From Alphaproteobacteria bacterium (GTDB lineage: Bacteria; Pseudomonadota; Alphaproteobacteria; UBA828), in assembly GCA_011523425.1 (NCBI GenBank), contig WTGU01000131.1, positions 1 through 64,000 on the forward strand: DNA of 64,000 nt. Direction: 5' to 3'. Position numbers and translations under genes: made by a program. This document shows positions 26,191-33,574 of the stretch, piece after piece (the first letter of the stretch is position 1; each line of letters begins with the position of its first letter). The notes below the pieces were generated by a model. It was not told the origin of the DNA. It searched no databases and saw only the letters and a list, made by a program, of their open reading frames with translations.

Positions 26191-28571
26191 GAGTCGCCTT
26201 TTCCTTCCGTCTCGTCCGGTTGACCGCCCCCGGGCTCCCGCCGCAGGAGCCGCCAGACCGCCTCCGGCGTGGCCGGCATGGCCAGCGCCTCGTGGCCGCC
26301 GTGGTCGCGGAGCGCGTCGGCCACCGCGTTCATCACCGCCGCCGGCGCCACGATGGCGCCGGCCTCGCCCATGCCCTTCACGCCGAGCTCGTTGGTGAGG
26401 CACGGTATCACGGCGAAGCGGCCGGCAAAGGGCGGCAGCTCGTCGGCGCGCGGCAGCGTGTAGTCCATGAAGGAGCCGGTCAGAAGCTGCCCGCTGGCCT
26501 CGTCGTAGGCGGTGCGCTCCGAGAGCGCCTGGCCGATTCCCTGCGCGATGGCGCCGTGGTTCTGGCCTTCCGCCAGCAGCGGATTGAGGATGCGCCCGAA
26601 GTCGTCGACGGCGGTGTAGCCGACGATGCGCACTTGTCCGGTGGCGCGCTCGATCTCCACCTCGCAGACGTGGCAGCCATTCGCGAAGGTCACGGCGCGC
26701 GCCACGTGGTTGACCTGGCAGTCGAGGCCGAGGGTCTCGGCGTCGAGCCGGAGCGCCGGGTCGAAGGAGGCGCGCGCGACCTCCGCGAAGTCGAGGGTCC
26801 TGTCGCTGCCGGCGACGCGGTAGCGCCCGCCCTCGAAGCGCACGTCGTCCGCCGGCGCCTGCAGCAGGGCGGCGGCCACGGCACGCCCCTTCTCCGCCGC
26901 GTCGACCGCGGCCCGGCGCAGCGCGTTGCCGCCCATGGCGAGCGAGCGCGAGCCGCTGGAGCCGCTGCCGTGGGGGATGAGATCGGTGTCTCCCTGGCGC
27001 ACGCGCACGCTGGCGAGCGGGATGCCGAGATGGTCGGCGACGATCTGGGCGAAGGCGGTCTCGTGCCCCTGCCCGGTCGACTGGCTGCCGATCAGCACCG
27101 TCGCCCCGCCGTCCGCATCGAAGTGCAGCGCCGCCCACTGGTTGCGGTTGCGGCCGCAGGGATCGACGTAGAGGGCGAGCCCGATGCCGCGCAGGTGAGT
27201 CCCCTCCTCCGCGCCCTCCCCGTCCGCCCCGGCGCCCCGTCGCTCCCGCGCCGCGTGCCAGCTGCTCTCCTCGCAGGCCGCCTCGATGATGGCCGGGAAG
27301 TCGCCGGAATCGTAGGTGTGGCCGAGCGGCGTGCGGTAGGGCATGGCGGCGGCGGGGATCAGGTTCCGGCGGCGCAGCGCGGCCGGGCAGAGGCCCAGCT
27401 CGTGCGCCGCCTTGTCGATCACGCGCTCCAGCATGTGGACGCACTCCGGCCGGCCCGCGCCCCGGTAGGCGTCGGTCGGCGCGGTGTTGGTGTAGGCCGC
27501 GCGCACGCGGACGTGGAGCGCCGGCGTGGTGTAGGGGCCGATCAGCGCGCGGCTGCCGCCGACGGTCGGCACGGACGGCCCGTAATTGGAGGGATAGGCG
27601 CCGAGATTGGCGACGTTCTCGAGGCTCAGCGCGAGGAAGCGCCCGTCCGCGTCGAGCGCGAGCGTCACGCGGGCGTCGAGGTCTCGGGCATGGTGGTCGC
27701 TCGCCATGGACTCGCTGCGGTCCGCCACCCACTTGACCGGACGGCCGAGCGCGCGGGCGGCGAAGAGCACGAGCGCGTGCTCGGGATAGACCCAGATCTT
27801 GACCCCGAAGGCGCCGCCGACGTCCGGCGTCACCACGCGCACGTTCGCGACCGGCACCTTCAGCACGTGCCGGGCGAGGACGTTCCGCACCAGGTGGACG
27901 CCCTGGGTGCCGGCGGTGAGCGTGTAGGTCCCGGTGCCGGCATCGAAGGCGCCGAGCGCGGCCCGCGTCTCCATGGGGCAGACGCTGAGCCGCTGGTTGC
28001 GGGTCTCCAGGCTGACGCGGTGGGCGGCGGCGGCGAATGCCTCCTCCACCGCCGCGCGGTCGCCCAGCTCCCAGTCCAGGCAGAGGTTGCCGGGCGCGTC
28101 CTCGTGCAGAAGCGGCGCGCCGGGCGCGAGCGCGGCCCCGGCCTCGGTGACCGCCGGGCGCGGTTCGTAGTCCACGGCGACGGCCTCGGCGCCGGCGCGG
28201 GCCTCGGCGGCGCTGTCCGCCACCACGAAGGCGACCGGATCGCCCACCGTCAGCACGCGATCTGCCGCGAGCACCGGGCGGGGCGGGATCGCCGCGGCGC
28301 TGCCGTCGGCGCCCGTGGGCACCATCACGCAGGGGATCCCGCCGATGCCGGCGGCGGCCAGGTCGGCGGCGGTGAAGACTGCACGCACGCCCGGCATCGC
28401 AAGCGCGGCGCCGGTCGCGATCGCCCTGATGTCTGCGTGGGCATGGGGCGAGCGCACCACGTGGCCCCAGGCCTGGCGGGGCAGCGCGATGTCGTCCAGA
28501 AAGCGCCCGCGGCCGGTGAGGAAGCGCTCGTCCTCCACCCGCCTCTCGGCCGTACCGATGCCGTCCGCCAT
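26187..28571 (-). CDS. Xanthine dehydrogenase-family molybdopterin-binding subunit, form II CoxL-like
   Basis: About 794 residues, the molybdenum-cofactor large subunit. Seen: GRGRFLDDI at the N-terminus, VGGAFGVKIWVYPEH, the active-site loop AYRGAGR (residues ~368-374) and the catalytic Glu in GVKGMGEAGAI. AYRGAGR is the loop of form II (putative) CO dehydrogenase; true form I CoxL carries AYxCSFR, so CO oxidation is doubtful. FAD (CoxM) and 2Fe-2S (CoxS) partner genes are absent here. The ATG at 28571 follows GGGCGGCGGG; an upstream ATG at 28628 is an alternative. Its 3' end overlaps the cyclodeaminase-like gene. Confidence 0.92.
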   Translation of the reverse strand: MADGIGTAERRVEDERFLTGRGRFLDDIALPRQAWGHVVRSPHAHADIRAIATGAALAMPGVRAVFTAADLAAAGIGGIPCVMVPTGADGSAAAIPPRPVLAADRVLTVGDPVAFVVADSAAEARAGAEAVAVDYEPRPAVTEAGAALAPGAPLLHEDAPGNLCLDWELGDRAAVEEAFAAAAHRVSLETRNQRLSVCPMETRAALGAFDAGTGTYTLTAGTQGVHLVRNVLARHVLKVPVANVRVVTPDVGGAFGVKIWVYPEHALVLFAARALGRPVKWVADRSESMASDHHARDLDARVTLALDADGRFLALSLENVANLGAYPSNYGPSVPTVGGSRALIGPYTTPALHVRVRAAYTNTAPTDAYRGAGRPECVHMLERVIDKAAHELGLCPAALRRRNLIPAAAMPYRTPLGHTYDSGDFPAIIEAACEESSWHAARERRGAGADGEGAEEGTHLRGIGLALYVDPCGRNRNQWAALHFDADGGATVLIGSQSTGQGHETAFAQIVADHLGIPLASVRVRQGDTDLIPHGSGSSGSRSLAMGGNALRRAAVDAAEKGRAVAAALLQAPADDVRFEGGRYRVAGSDRTLDFAEVARASFDPALRLDAETLGLDCQVNHVARAVTFANGCHVCEVEIERATGQVRIVGYTAVDDFGRILNPLLAEGQNHGAIAQGIGQALSERTAYDEASGQLLTGSFMDYTLPRADELPPFAGRFAVIPCLTNELGVKGMGEAGAIVAPAAVMNAVADALRDHGGHEALAMPATPEAVWRLLRREPGGGQPDETEGKGDS

Positions 28572-28654
28572 CCCGCCGCCCGCGTTGCCGCCCGTGCGCC
28601 CGCAGGGTAGATAGCCCGACGCATGCACGGCCGCAAACGGCAGGAGGCGCTGGC

Positions 28655-30130
28655 GTGGCGAGCGGGGACGACGGCTACGACGTGATCGTGGTGGGCTGCG
28701 GCATCGCCGGCCTCTCTGCCGCGGTGAGCGCGCAGCAGGCCGGCGCGCGGGTCGCCCTGCTGGAGCGTGCGCCGAGGGAGGAGCGCGGCGGCAACACCCG
28801 CTACACCGAATCCTTCTGGCGCATGCGGAGCCACGACGAGGTCTCGGAGGATTTCTGGGACCGCTTCGCCGAGAACGCCGGCGGCCACCCCGACCCGGCG
28901 GTGATCGCAGACAGCGCGAAGCCCTACGACGCCTGGCCGCGGCTCTTGCGCGGGCTCGGCTTCGTCGATCCCGAGCTGGTCTCGACGCTGGCCGAGAACG
29001 CCGGGCCGACGCTCCGCTGGCTCAGCGGATTCGGCGTCGCCTTCGACTTCCTCCCCAACTACTTCATCACCGAGAGCACCACCCGCATGGCGCCTGCGGG
29101 CGGCGGCCTCGCGCTCGTGGAGGCGCTGGCGGCCCATGCCGAATCGGTGCCGGACCGGATCGCCATCCACTACGAGACGACGGCGCGACGCCTCTCCCTC
29201 GACGAGGCGGGCCGGGTGAACGGCATCGAGGCGAGCGACGCGGCCGGCAATCGCAGGCTCCGGCTGAACGCGCGCGCGGTGGTGCTGGCGTCGGGCGGCT
29301 TCGAGGGCAACCCGGAGATGCTGAGCCGCTATCTCGGCCCGCAGAGCCAGTTCATCCGCCCGGTCGCGCGCGGCGGCTACTACAACCGGGGCGAGGGCAT
29401 CCGCATGGCGCTCGAGGTCGGCGCCGCCCCCTGCGGCGACTACGGCAGCTTCCACGCCCAGCCGGTCGATCCGCGCTCGGGCCGGCACGAGCCGGTGGTG
29501 CTCAACTACACCTACGGCATCCTGGTGAACCGCGAGGGCAAGCGCTTCACCGACGAGGCGCCGGCTACGGTGGACGCGACCTACGAGGCCACGTCGCGGC
29601 GGATCATGGCGCAGACCGAGGGCATCGCCTTCGCCGTCACCGACGCGCGGCTCGACGACGTGCCCAACTGGCGGAAGGCGGTACGCACCGACCAGCCGCC
29701 GGTGGAGGCGGAGACGCCGGCCGCGCTGGCCGAGGCGCTGGGCGTCGACGGCGCGGGGCTGGCTGGCACGCTCGCCGCCTACAACGCCGCCTGCCCCGCC
29801 GAGGACGGGTTCGCGCCGCTCGCGCCGGACGGCCTGGAGACGGCCGGCCTCGAGCCCCGGAAATCGAACTGGGCGCGGCCGGTGGACCGGCCGCCCTATC
29901 GCGCCTGGCCGATCATCGCCGCCAACTGCTTCACCTTCGGCGGGCTCAAGATCGACCCTGCCGCGCAAGTGCTCGATGCCGATGGCGAGGCGATCCCCGG
30001 CCTCTACGCCGCCGGCGAGACCGCCGGGCTCTACTACCGCACCTATACCGGCTCCACCTCGGTGATGCGGGGCGCGGTCTTCGGCCGGATCGCCGGGCGC
30101 GACGCGGCGACGCGCAGAAACCTGCGCTAG
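28655..30130 (+). CDS. FAD-dependent dehydrogenase, TcuA/fumarate-reductase flavoprotein-like
   Basis: 491 residues from GTG at 28655 with CAGGAGG 7 bases upstream. FAD motif VIVVGCGIAGLSAAVSAQQAG, ERGGNTRYTESFWRM, ASGGFEGNPEM, YGILVNREGKRFTDE and C-terminal AAGETAGLYYRTYTGSTSVMRG place it with succinate/fumarate-type flavoproteins, closest in pattern to tricarballylate dehydrogenase TcuA. A PrpF-like tautomerase gene follows, consistent with a tri- or dicarboxylate route. KstD-like 3-ketosteroid dehydrogenase is a less likely alternative. Divergent from the CoxL-like gene, with 83 bases between. The stop TAG sits in the foot of a strong hairpin. Confidence 0.88.
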   Translation: MASGDDGYDVIVVGCGIAGLSAAVSAQQAGARVALLERAPREERGGNTRYTESFWRMRSHDEVSEDFWDRFAENAGGHPDPAVIADSAKPYDAWPRLLRGLGFVDPELVSTLAENAGPTLRWLSGFGVAFDFLPNYFITESTTRMAPAGGGLALVEALAAHAESVPDRIAIHYETTARRLSLDEAGRVNGIEASDAAGNRRLRLNARAVVLASGGFEGNPEMLSRYLGPQSQFIRPVARGGYYNRGEGIRMALEVGAAPCGDYGSFHAQPVDPRSGRHEPVVLNYTYGILVNREGKRFTDEAPATVDATYEATSRRIMAQTEGIAFAVTDARLDDVPNWRKAVRTDQPPVEAETPAALAEALGVDGAGLAGTLAAYNAACPAEDGFAPLAPDGLETAGLEPRKSNWARPVDRPPYRAWPIIAANCFTFGGLKIDPAAQVLDADGEAIPGLYAAGETAGLYYRTYTGSTSVMRGAVFGRIAGRDAATRRNLR

Positions 30131-30161
30131 AGTGCATCCGTGTCACACGGAAGCACTCTAG
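30127..30161 (+). repeat. Hairpin spanning the stop codon
   Basis: CTAGAGTGCATCCGTGT, a CAC loop, then ACGGAAGCACTCTAG: an almost perfect stem ending in CTAG on both sides. The TcuA-like gene's TAG stop is bases 30128-30130. Its outer part (TAGAGTGCATCCG) resembles the start of the family B palindromes (TAGAGCGTATCCG). Could attenuate transcription or protect the mRNA end. Confidence 0.7.
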
Positions 30162-30207
30162 CTCCTCGTCGCTCACGGCAGCCGGCTTTCAGCCGGCGCC
30201 TGCGCGG

Positions 30208-30274
30208 GCGCGCCGCATGAGCGGCGGGCCGCGGAAGCGGCCTGTCGCGTATCCGTCAAAGACGAATACGCTCT
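30208..30274 (+). repeat. Stop-codon palindrome, inverted copy 2 (family B)
   Basis: 67 bases running GCGCGCCGCATGAGCGGCGG, then GGCC, then the core 30247-30271 (GCGTATCCGTC...GACGAATACGC) and CTCT. It matches the reverse complement of 53352-53418 over its full length with scattered differences. Lies just upstream of the prpF-like GTG start; together with the preceding hairpin it fills the 160-base gap after the flavoprotein. Confidence 0.7.
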
Positions 30275-30290
30275 GGCGGACGGGATCGCG

Positions 30291-31451
30291 GTGAGCCAGA
30301 TCGCGCTGCCCGCCGTCTTCATGCGGGGCGGCACCAGCAAGGGCCTCTTCTTCCACCGCCGCGACCTGCCGGCCGAGCGCGCCGAATGGGACGCGCTCTT
30401 CCTCGCGGCCCTCGGCAGCCCTGACCCGCACGGCCGCCAGCTCGACGGCATGGGCGGGGGCATCTCGTCCCTCAGCAAGGTGGTGGCGGTGAGCCCGAGC
30501 GCGCGGCCGGGCGTGGATGTCGACTACCTCTTCGGCCAGGTGGCGGTCGGGCAGGTGCAGGTGGACTACCGCAGCAACTGCGGCAACCTCACCGCCGCCG
30601 TCGGCCACTTCGCCGTGGACGAGGGGCTGGTGCAGGCGGCGGACGGCGAGGCGGCGCTCGCCCTCCACAACGAGAACCTGGACCAGCGCATCGAGGCGCG
30701 CTTCCCGGTCGCGGGAGGCCGCGCGGTCACCGAGGGCGGGACGGTGCTCGACGGCGTCGCCGGCCGGGGCGCGCCCATCGCCCTCTCCTTCCTGGAGCCG
30801 GGCGGCGCCGTCACCGGCCGCCTGCTGCCCACCGGCCGCGCCAAGGACGCGCTCGACGTGCCGGGCGCTGGCGCCATCGAGGCGACGCTGATCGACGCCG
30901 CGACCGCCGTGGTCGTCGTCCGCGCGGCCGACCTGGGGCTCGCGGGCGTCGAGCCGCCGGCGGCGATCGAGGGCGGTGTCGCGCTGGGTGCGCGGCTGGA
31001 GGCGATCCGCCGCGCCGCCGCGGCGGCCATGGGGCTCGCGCCGGAGACCGCGAGCGTACCCAAGGTGGGCTTCGTCTCCCCGCCGGCGGACGCGGTGACG
31101 CTGAGCGGCGCTCGGCTTGCGGCGGATACGGTCGATCTCTCCGCCCGCGTCATCTCCATGGGCCGCGCGCACCGGGCGCTGCCTCTCACCGCGGCGCTCG
31201 CGCTGGCAGCGGCTGCGCGCATCCCCGGCACCCTCGCCGCCGAGGCGGCCCGGCCGACCGGCCCCGGCGCGGCGGCCGATGCCCCCGTCCGCCTCGGCCA
31301 TCCGTCGGGCCGGGCGGAGGTCGGGGTCGATCTCGCGGCGGACAATCCGCCCCGCCTCGCCCGGCTCACCGTCACCCGCACCGCCCGGCGCCTGATGGAG
31401 GGGCGGGTGCTGGTTCCCGCCGGCCGGCTCGCAACCCTCCCGACGACATGA
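30291..31451 (+). CDS. PrpF-like isomerase/tautomerase (DUF453)
   Basis: 386 residues, GTG start. Diaminopimelate epimerase-like fold: FMRGGTSKGLFFHRRDLP at the N-terminus, DGMGGGISSLSKV, the conserved YRSNCGNLTAAVGHFAVDEG near residue 90 and the C-terminal RTARRLMEGRVLVP. Family members isomerise 2-methylaconitate, aconitate or 4-oxalomesaconate (cis-trans or keto-enol). Next to a TcuA-like dehydrogenase, an aconitate/tricarballylate-type route is a fair inference. Its 3' end overlaps the NTF2-like gene by four bases (ATGA). Confidence 0.92.
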   Translation: MSQIALPAVFMRGGTSKGLFFHRRDLPAERAEWDALFLAALGSPDPHGRQLDGMGGGISSLSKVVAVSPSARPGVDVDYLFGQVAVGQVQVDYRSNCGNLTAAVGHFAVDEGLVQAADGEAALALHNENLDQRIEARFPVAGGRAVTEGGTVLDGVAGRGAPIALSFLEPGGAVTGRLLPTGRAKDALDVPGAGAIEATLIDAATAVVVVRAADLGLAGVEPPAAIEGGVALGARLEAIRRAAAAAMGLAPETASVPKVGFVSPPADAVTLSGARLAADTVDLSARVISMGRAHRALPLTAALALAAAARIPGTLAAEAARPTGPGAAADAPVRLGHPSGRAEVGVDLAADNPPRLARLTVTRTARRLMEGRVLVPAGRLATLPTT

Positions 31452-31954
31452 CGATGCAGGAGACGATCCCGATGAACGACGACGCGCTGAAGCGGCTTGA
31501 TCACGTGGAAGCGACCCTGGCCATCACCAGGTTGAAGCACCTCTACTGGCACTACAACGACACCGGCCTTCGGGGCGACGAGATCGCCGCGCTCTTCACC
31601 GAGGACGGCGTCTGGTCCAACGCGGAGCTCGGCCACTACGAGGGGCGCGACGCCATCCGGGACTTCTTCAACGGCGCCTCCGGCACCATCCCCTTCTGCG
31701 CCCACGTGGGCATGAACGAGATCATCGACATCGAAGGCGACACCGCGCATGCCAGGTGGCGCTGCCTCCTGCCCGCCACCCTGGCGGAGCAGGGCGAGAG
31801 CAAGAGCCACCTCATCCTCATCGACTACCGCGACGATTTCGTCCGCGAGGGCGGTTGCTGGTTCATCAGGAAGCTCGACATACTGTTCAACTTCAACATC
31901 GAGGTCCCGCTGGGCTGGGCCGGCAGCGAGCGCGTCCGCCCGGCGTCTGATTGA
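31448..31954 (+). CDS. NTF2-like (SnoaL-type) protein
   Basis: 168 residues: LDHVEATLAITRLKHLYWHYNDTGLRGDEIAALFTEDGVWSNAELGHYEGRDAIRDFFNGASG, a typical SnoaL_4-like start, followed by strands with CAHVGMNEIIDIEGDTAHARWRCLL. Related to ring-hydroxylating dioxygenase beta-like and isomerase families. The ATG at 31448 overlaps the prpF-like stop; an ATG at 31472 with CAGGAG 9 bases upstream is equally plausible. Function unknown. Its 3' end merges with a copy of the prpF-like tail in another frame. Confidence 0.85.
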   Translation: MTMQETIPMNDDALKRLDHVEATLAITRLKHLYWHYNDTGLRGDEIAALFTEDGVWSNAELGHYEGRDAIRDFFNGASGTIPFCAHVGMNEIIDIEGDTAHARWRCLLPATLAEQGESKSHLILIDYRDDFVREGGCWFIRKLDILFNFNIEVPLGWAGSERVRPASD

Positions 31955-31974
31955 GGGACGGGTGCTGGTTCCAA
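31945..31974 (+). pseudogene. Duplicated fragment of the prpF-like 3' end
   Basis: About 30 bases (GCGTCTGATTGAGGGACGGG then TGCTGGTTCC) match the prpF-like gene at 31387-31416 with three differences and would encode RRLIEGRVLVP, versus RRLMEGRVLVP in the intact gene, in a frame different from the NTF2-like gene. It spans that gene's stop codon. A remnant of a second prpF-like copy or a short segmental duplication. Confidence 0.6.
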
Positions 31975-32087
31975 GATCGGGCTCCGCTGGTGCGTCCAAT
32001 GTAGACTGACGCGCCCTGCCGTGGCGTGGACCGGCCCGGTTGGAACACTCGTCCGCTCGGGCCGGCGAAGCACGAAGGAGGAGTCCC

Positions 32088-32573
32088 ATGACCGGAATAA
32101 TTGCTGCGATTGCCGGCTCAGCACTTCTGGTGGTTGTCGCGAGCTCTGCCCTTGCCGATGACGATGCGGCGCTCAAGGCCGCCGCGGAGAGCTATGTCGG
32201 ACACCCCGTCACGCAGCGTGTGGTGGACGATGCAATTTCCGTCGACATGCTGCGGTCTTTCATCGAATTGCAGTTGCAGATGCAGGGCACGCAACTGCGG
32301 GACGATCAGGCGGAGGCGCTGACCCGGATCATCCAGGAGGAACTCCAGCGGATGCGTCCGCAACTCGAGGGTCTCCTGACGACAGCCGTGAGCGAGACGT
32401 TGACGCTGGAAGAGATCCAGGCATTCAACGACTTCCTGAACACGGAACTCGGGGCAAGCGTCATGCTGAAATCGAATCTTCTCATGCAGTCCTTCGCCGC
32501 CGACGCCGGGCCCCTTCTCAACCAGATGTTCGAACGTCTGGGTACCAGGCTCGAATCCGAGCTCCCGGAATAG
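32088..32573 (+). CDS. Secreted DUF2059-type protein
   Basis: 161 residues. Cleavable signal peptide MTGIIAAIAGSALLVVVASSALA with cleavage after ALA; mature part helical, with LTLEEIQAFNDFLNTELGASVMLKSNLLMQ near residue 100-130, the pattern of DUF2059 (hypothetical periplasmic proteins). AAGGAGGAG lies 5 bases before the ATG at 32088. The gene is visibly less GC-rich than its neighbours and uses A/T-ending codons more often, suggesting later acquisition. Function unknown. Confidence 0.78.
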   Translation: MTGIIAAIAGSALLVVVASSALADDDAALKAAAESYVGHPVTQRVVDDAISVDMLRSFIELQLQMQGTQLRDDQAEALTRIIQEELQRMRPQLEGLLTTAVSETLTLEEIQAFNDFLNTELGASVMLKSNLLMQSFAADAGPLLNQMFERLGTRLESELPE

Positions 32574-32578
32574 GCGCC

Positions 32579-32610
32579 GACGTCGCTTCGACGTCCGCAT
32601 CTACATGCGG
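32579..32610 (+). terminator. Double hairpin after the DUF2059 gene
   Basis: GACGTCG-CTT-CGACGTC (32579-32595) and CCGCAT-CTAC-ATGCGG (32595-32610), both perfect, start six bases after the stop codon. No U-run follows, so a Rho-independent role is uncertain. The remaining bases to 32766 show nothing more I can name. Confidence 0.35.
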
Positions 32611-32766
32611 CCGCCGCCGCCGGCCTCCGGTCCCGATACCGGCGGAGAGCGGCTGTCCTCACCCCCTCCACCATTGATCCCCGCGCCATCTATGGCTATT
32701 GGATAGCCGCAATTCGGCGAGAGAGGCCTGCGCGGCGCCGGGGGCGGCTGCGCGGGGCGAGGGAGT

Positions 32767-33495
32767 GTGCGCCATATGCTGATGCCGCCGGAAGGCGCGG
32801 CGACGGATTCGACGCCCGATCCCGACGCGATCGCCCGGATGCGCGCCGATCACGCGCGCTGGCTGGCGAGCGACGGCGAGGACGGCGCGCGGGCGGATTT
32901 CTCGGGGATGGCGCTGTCTGACGTGCGCTTCCCCGGCGCCGACCTGCGCCGCGCGCTCTTCGCCGACGCCACCCTCTTCCGCGCCGACTTCGCCGGCGCC
33001 GATCTCTCGGAAGCCGACCTCAGCGGCGCCAACCTGAACCGCGCCGACCTCGCGGGCTCGACGCTCCAGGGCGCGGTGCTGGACCGGGCCGACCTCTCCG
33101 ACGCCGCGCTCGGCGATGCGCGCATGGAGCACGCCTCGCTAGTCGAGGCCAGCCTGCAGCGCGCCTGGCTGGGCCGCGCGCACCTGGAGCACGCGACGCT
33201 CACCCGCGCCGACCTGCACGGCGCTTGGGTCGGCCGCGCCAGCTTCGAGCAGGCGAACCTGGAGGGCGCGATGCTGGTGGGTGCCGAGTTCCCCGGCACG
33301 AGCTTCCGCGACGCATCGCTCAGGAGCGCCTATTTCGGCGGCGTGACGCTCGCCGACGCCGATTTCTCCGGCGCCGACCTCGGCGAGGTCCGGAACCTGA
33401 CGCAGGCGCAGCTTGCCGAAGCGACCGTGGACGAGAGGACGATCCTGCCGCCGGGCCTCGACACCGGCCGCAGCAGGGCATCGGCCGCGGGATGA
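32767..33495 (+). CDS. Pentapeptide-repeat protein
   Basis: About 242 residues from GTG at 32767 (ATG at 32776 or 32782 also in frame). From residue ~40 to ~215 it is a near-continuous run of A(D/N/S)LxX pentapeptides (ADLRRA, ADLSEADLSGANLNRADL, ANLEGAML, ADFSGADL), forming a right-handed quadrilateral beta-helix. Such proteins can mimic DNA (gyrase protection) or act as scaffolds; nothing here says which. Monocistronic by position, 79 bases before hyuA. Confidence 0.88.
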   Translation: MRHMLMPPEGAATDSTPDPDAIARMRADHARWLASDGEDGARADFSGMALSDVRFPGADLRRALFADATLFRADFAGADLSEADLSGANLNRADLAGSTLQGAVLDRADLSDAALGDARMEHASLVEASLQRAWLGRAHLEHATLTRADLHGAWVGRASFEQANLEGAMLVGAEFPGTSFRDASLRSAYFGGVTLADADFSGADLGEVRNLTQAQLAEATVDERTILPPGLDTGRSRASAAG

Positions 33496-33574
33496 GGCCG
33501 ACGGAAGGGCAGACGAGAAGACCGCAGCGCCGCCGGTGCGGCGGCGGCAGGGATCAGAGCGGGGGGAGGAATCA

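Noticed and set aside
26187-28571. Aerobic carbon monoxide dehydrogenase CoxL
   Set aside because: The active-site loop is AYRGAGR, not the AYxCSFR of form I enzymes, and CoxM/CoxS are absent, so CO oxidation is not claimed.
30127-30161. Rho-independent terminator
   Set aside because: Strong stem, but no U-run follows and the foot contains the stop codon; kept as a repeat/hairpin instead.
33000-33400. Regular 15-base periodicity suggesting a repeat array
   Set aside because: It is the coding periodicity of the pentapeptide-repeat protein.
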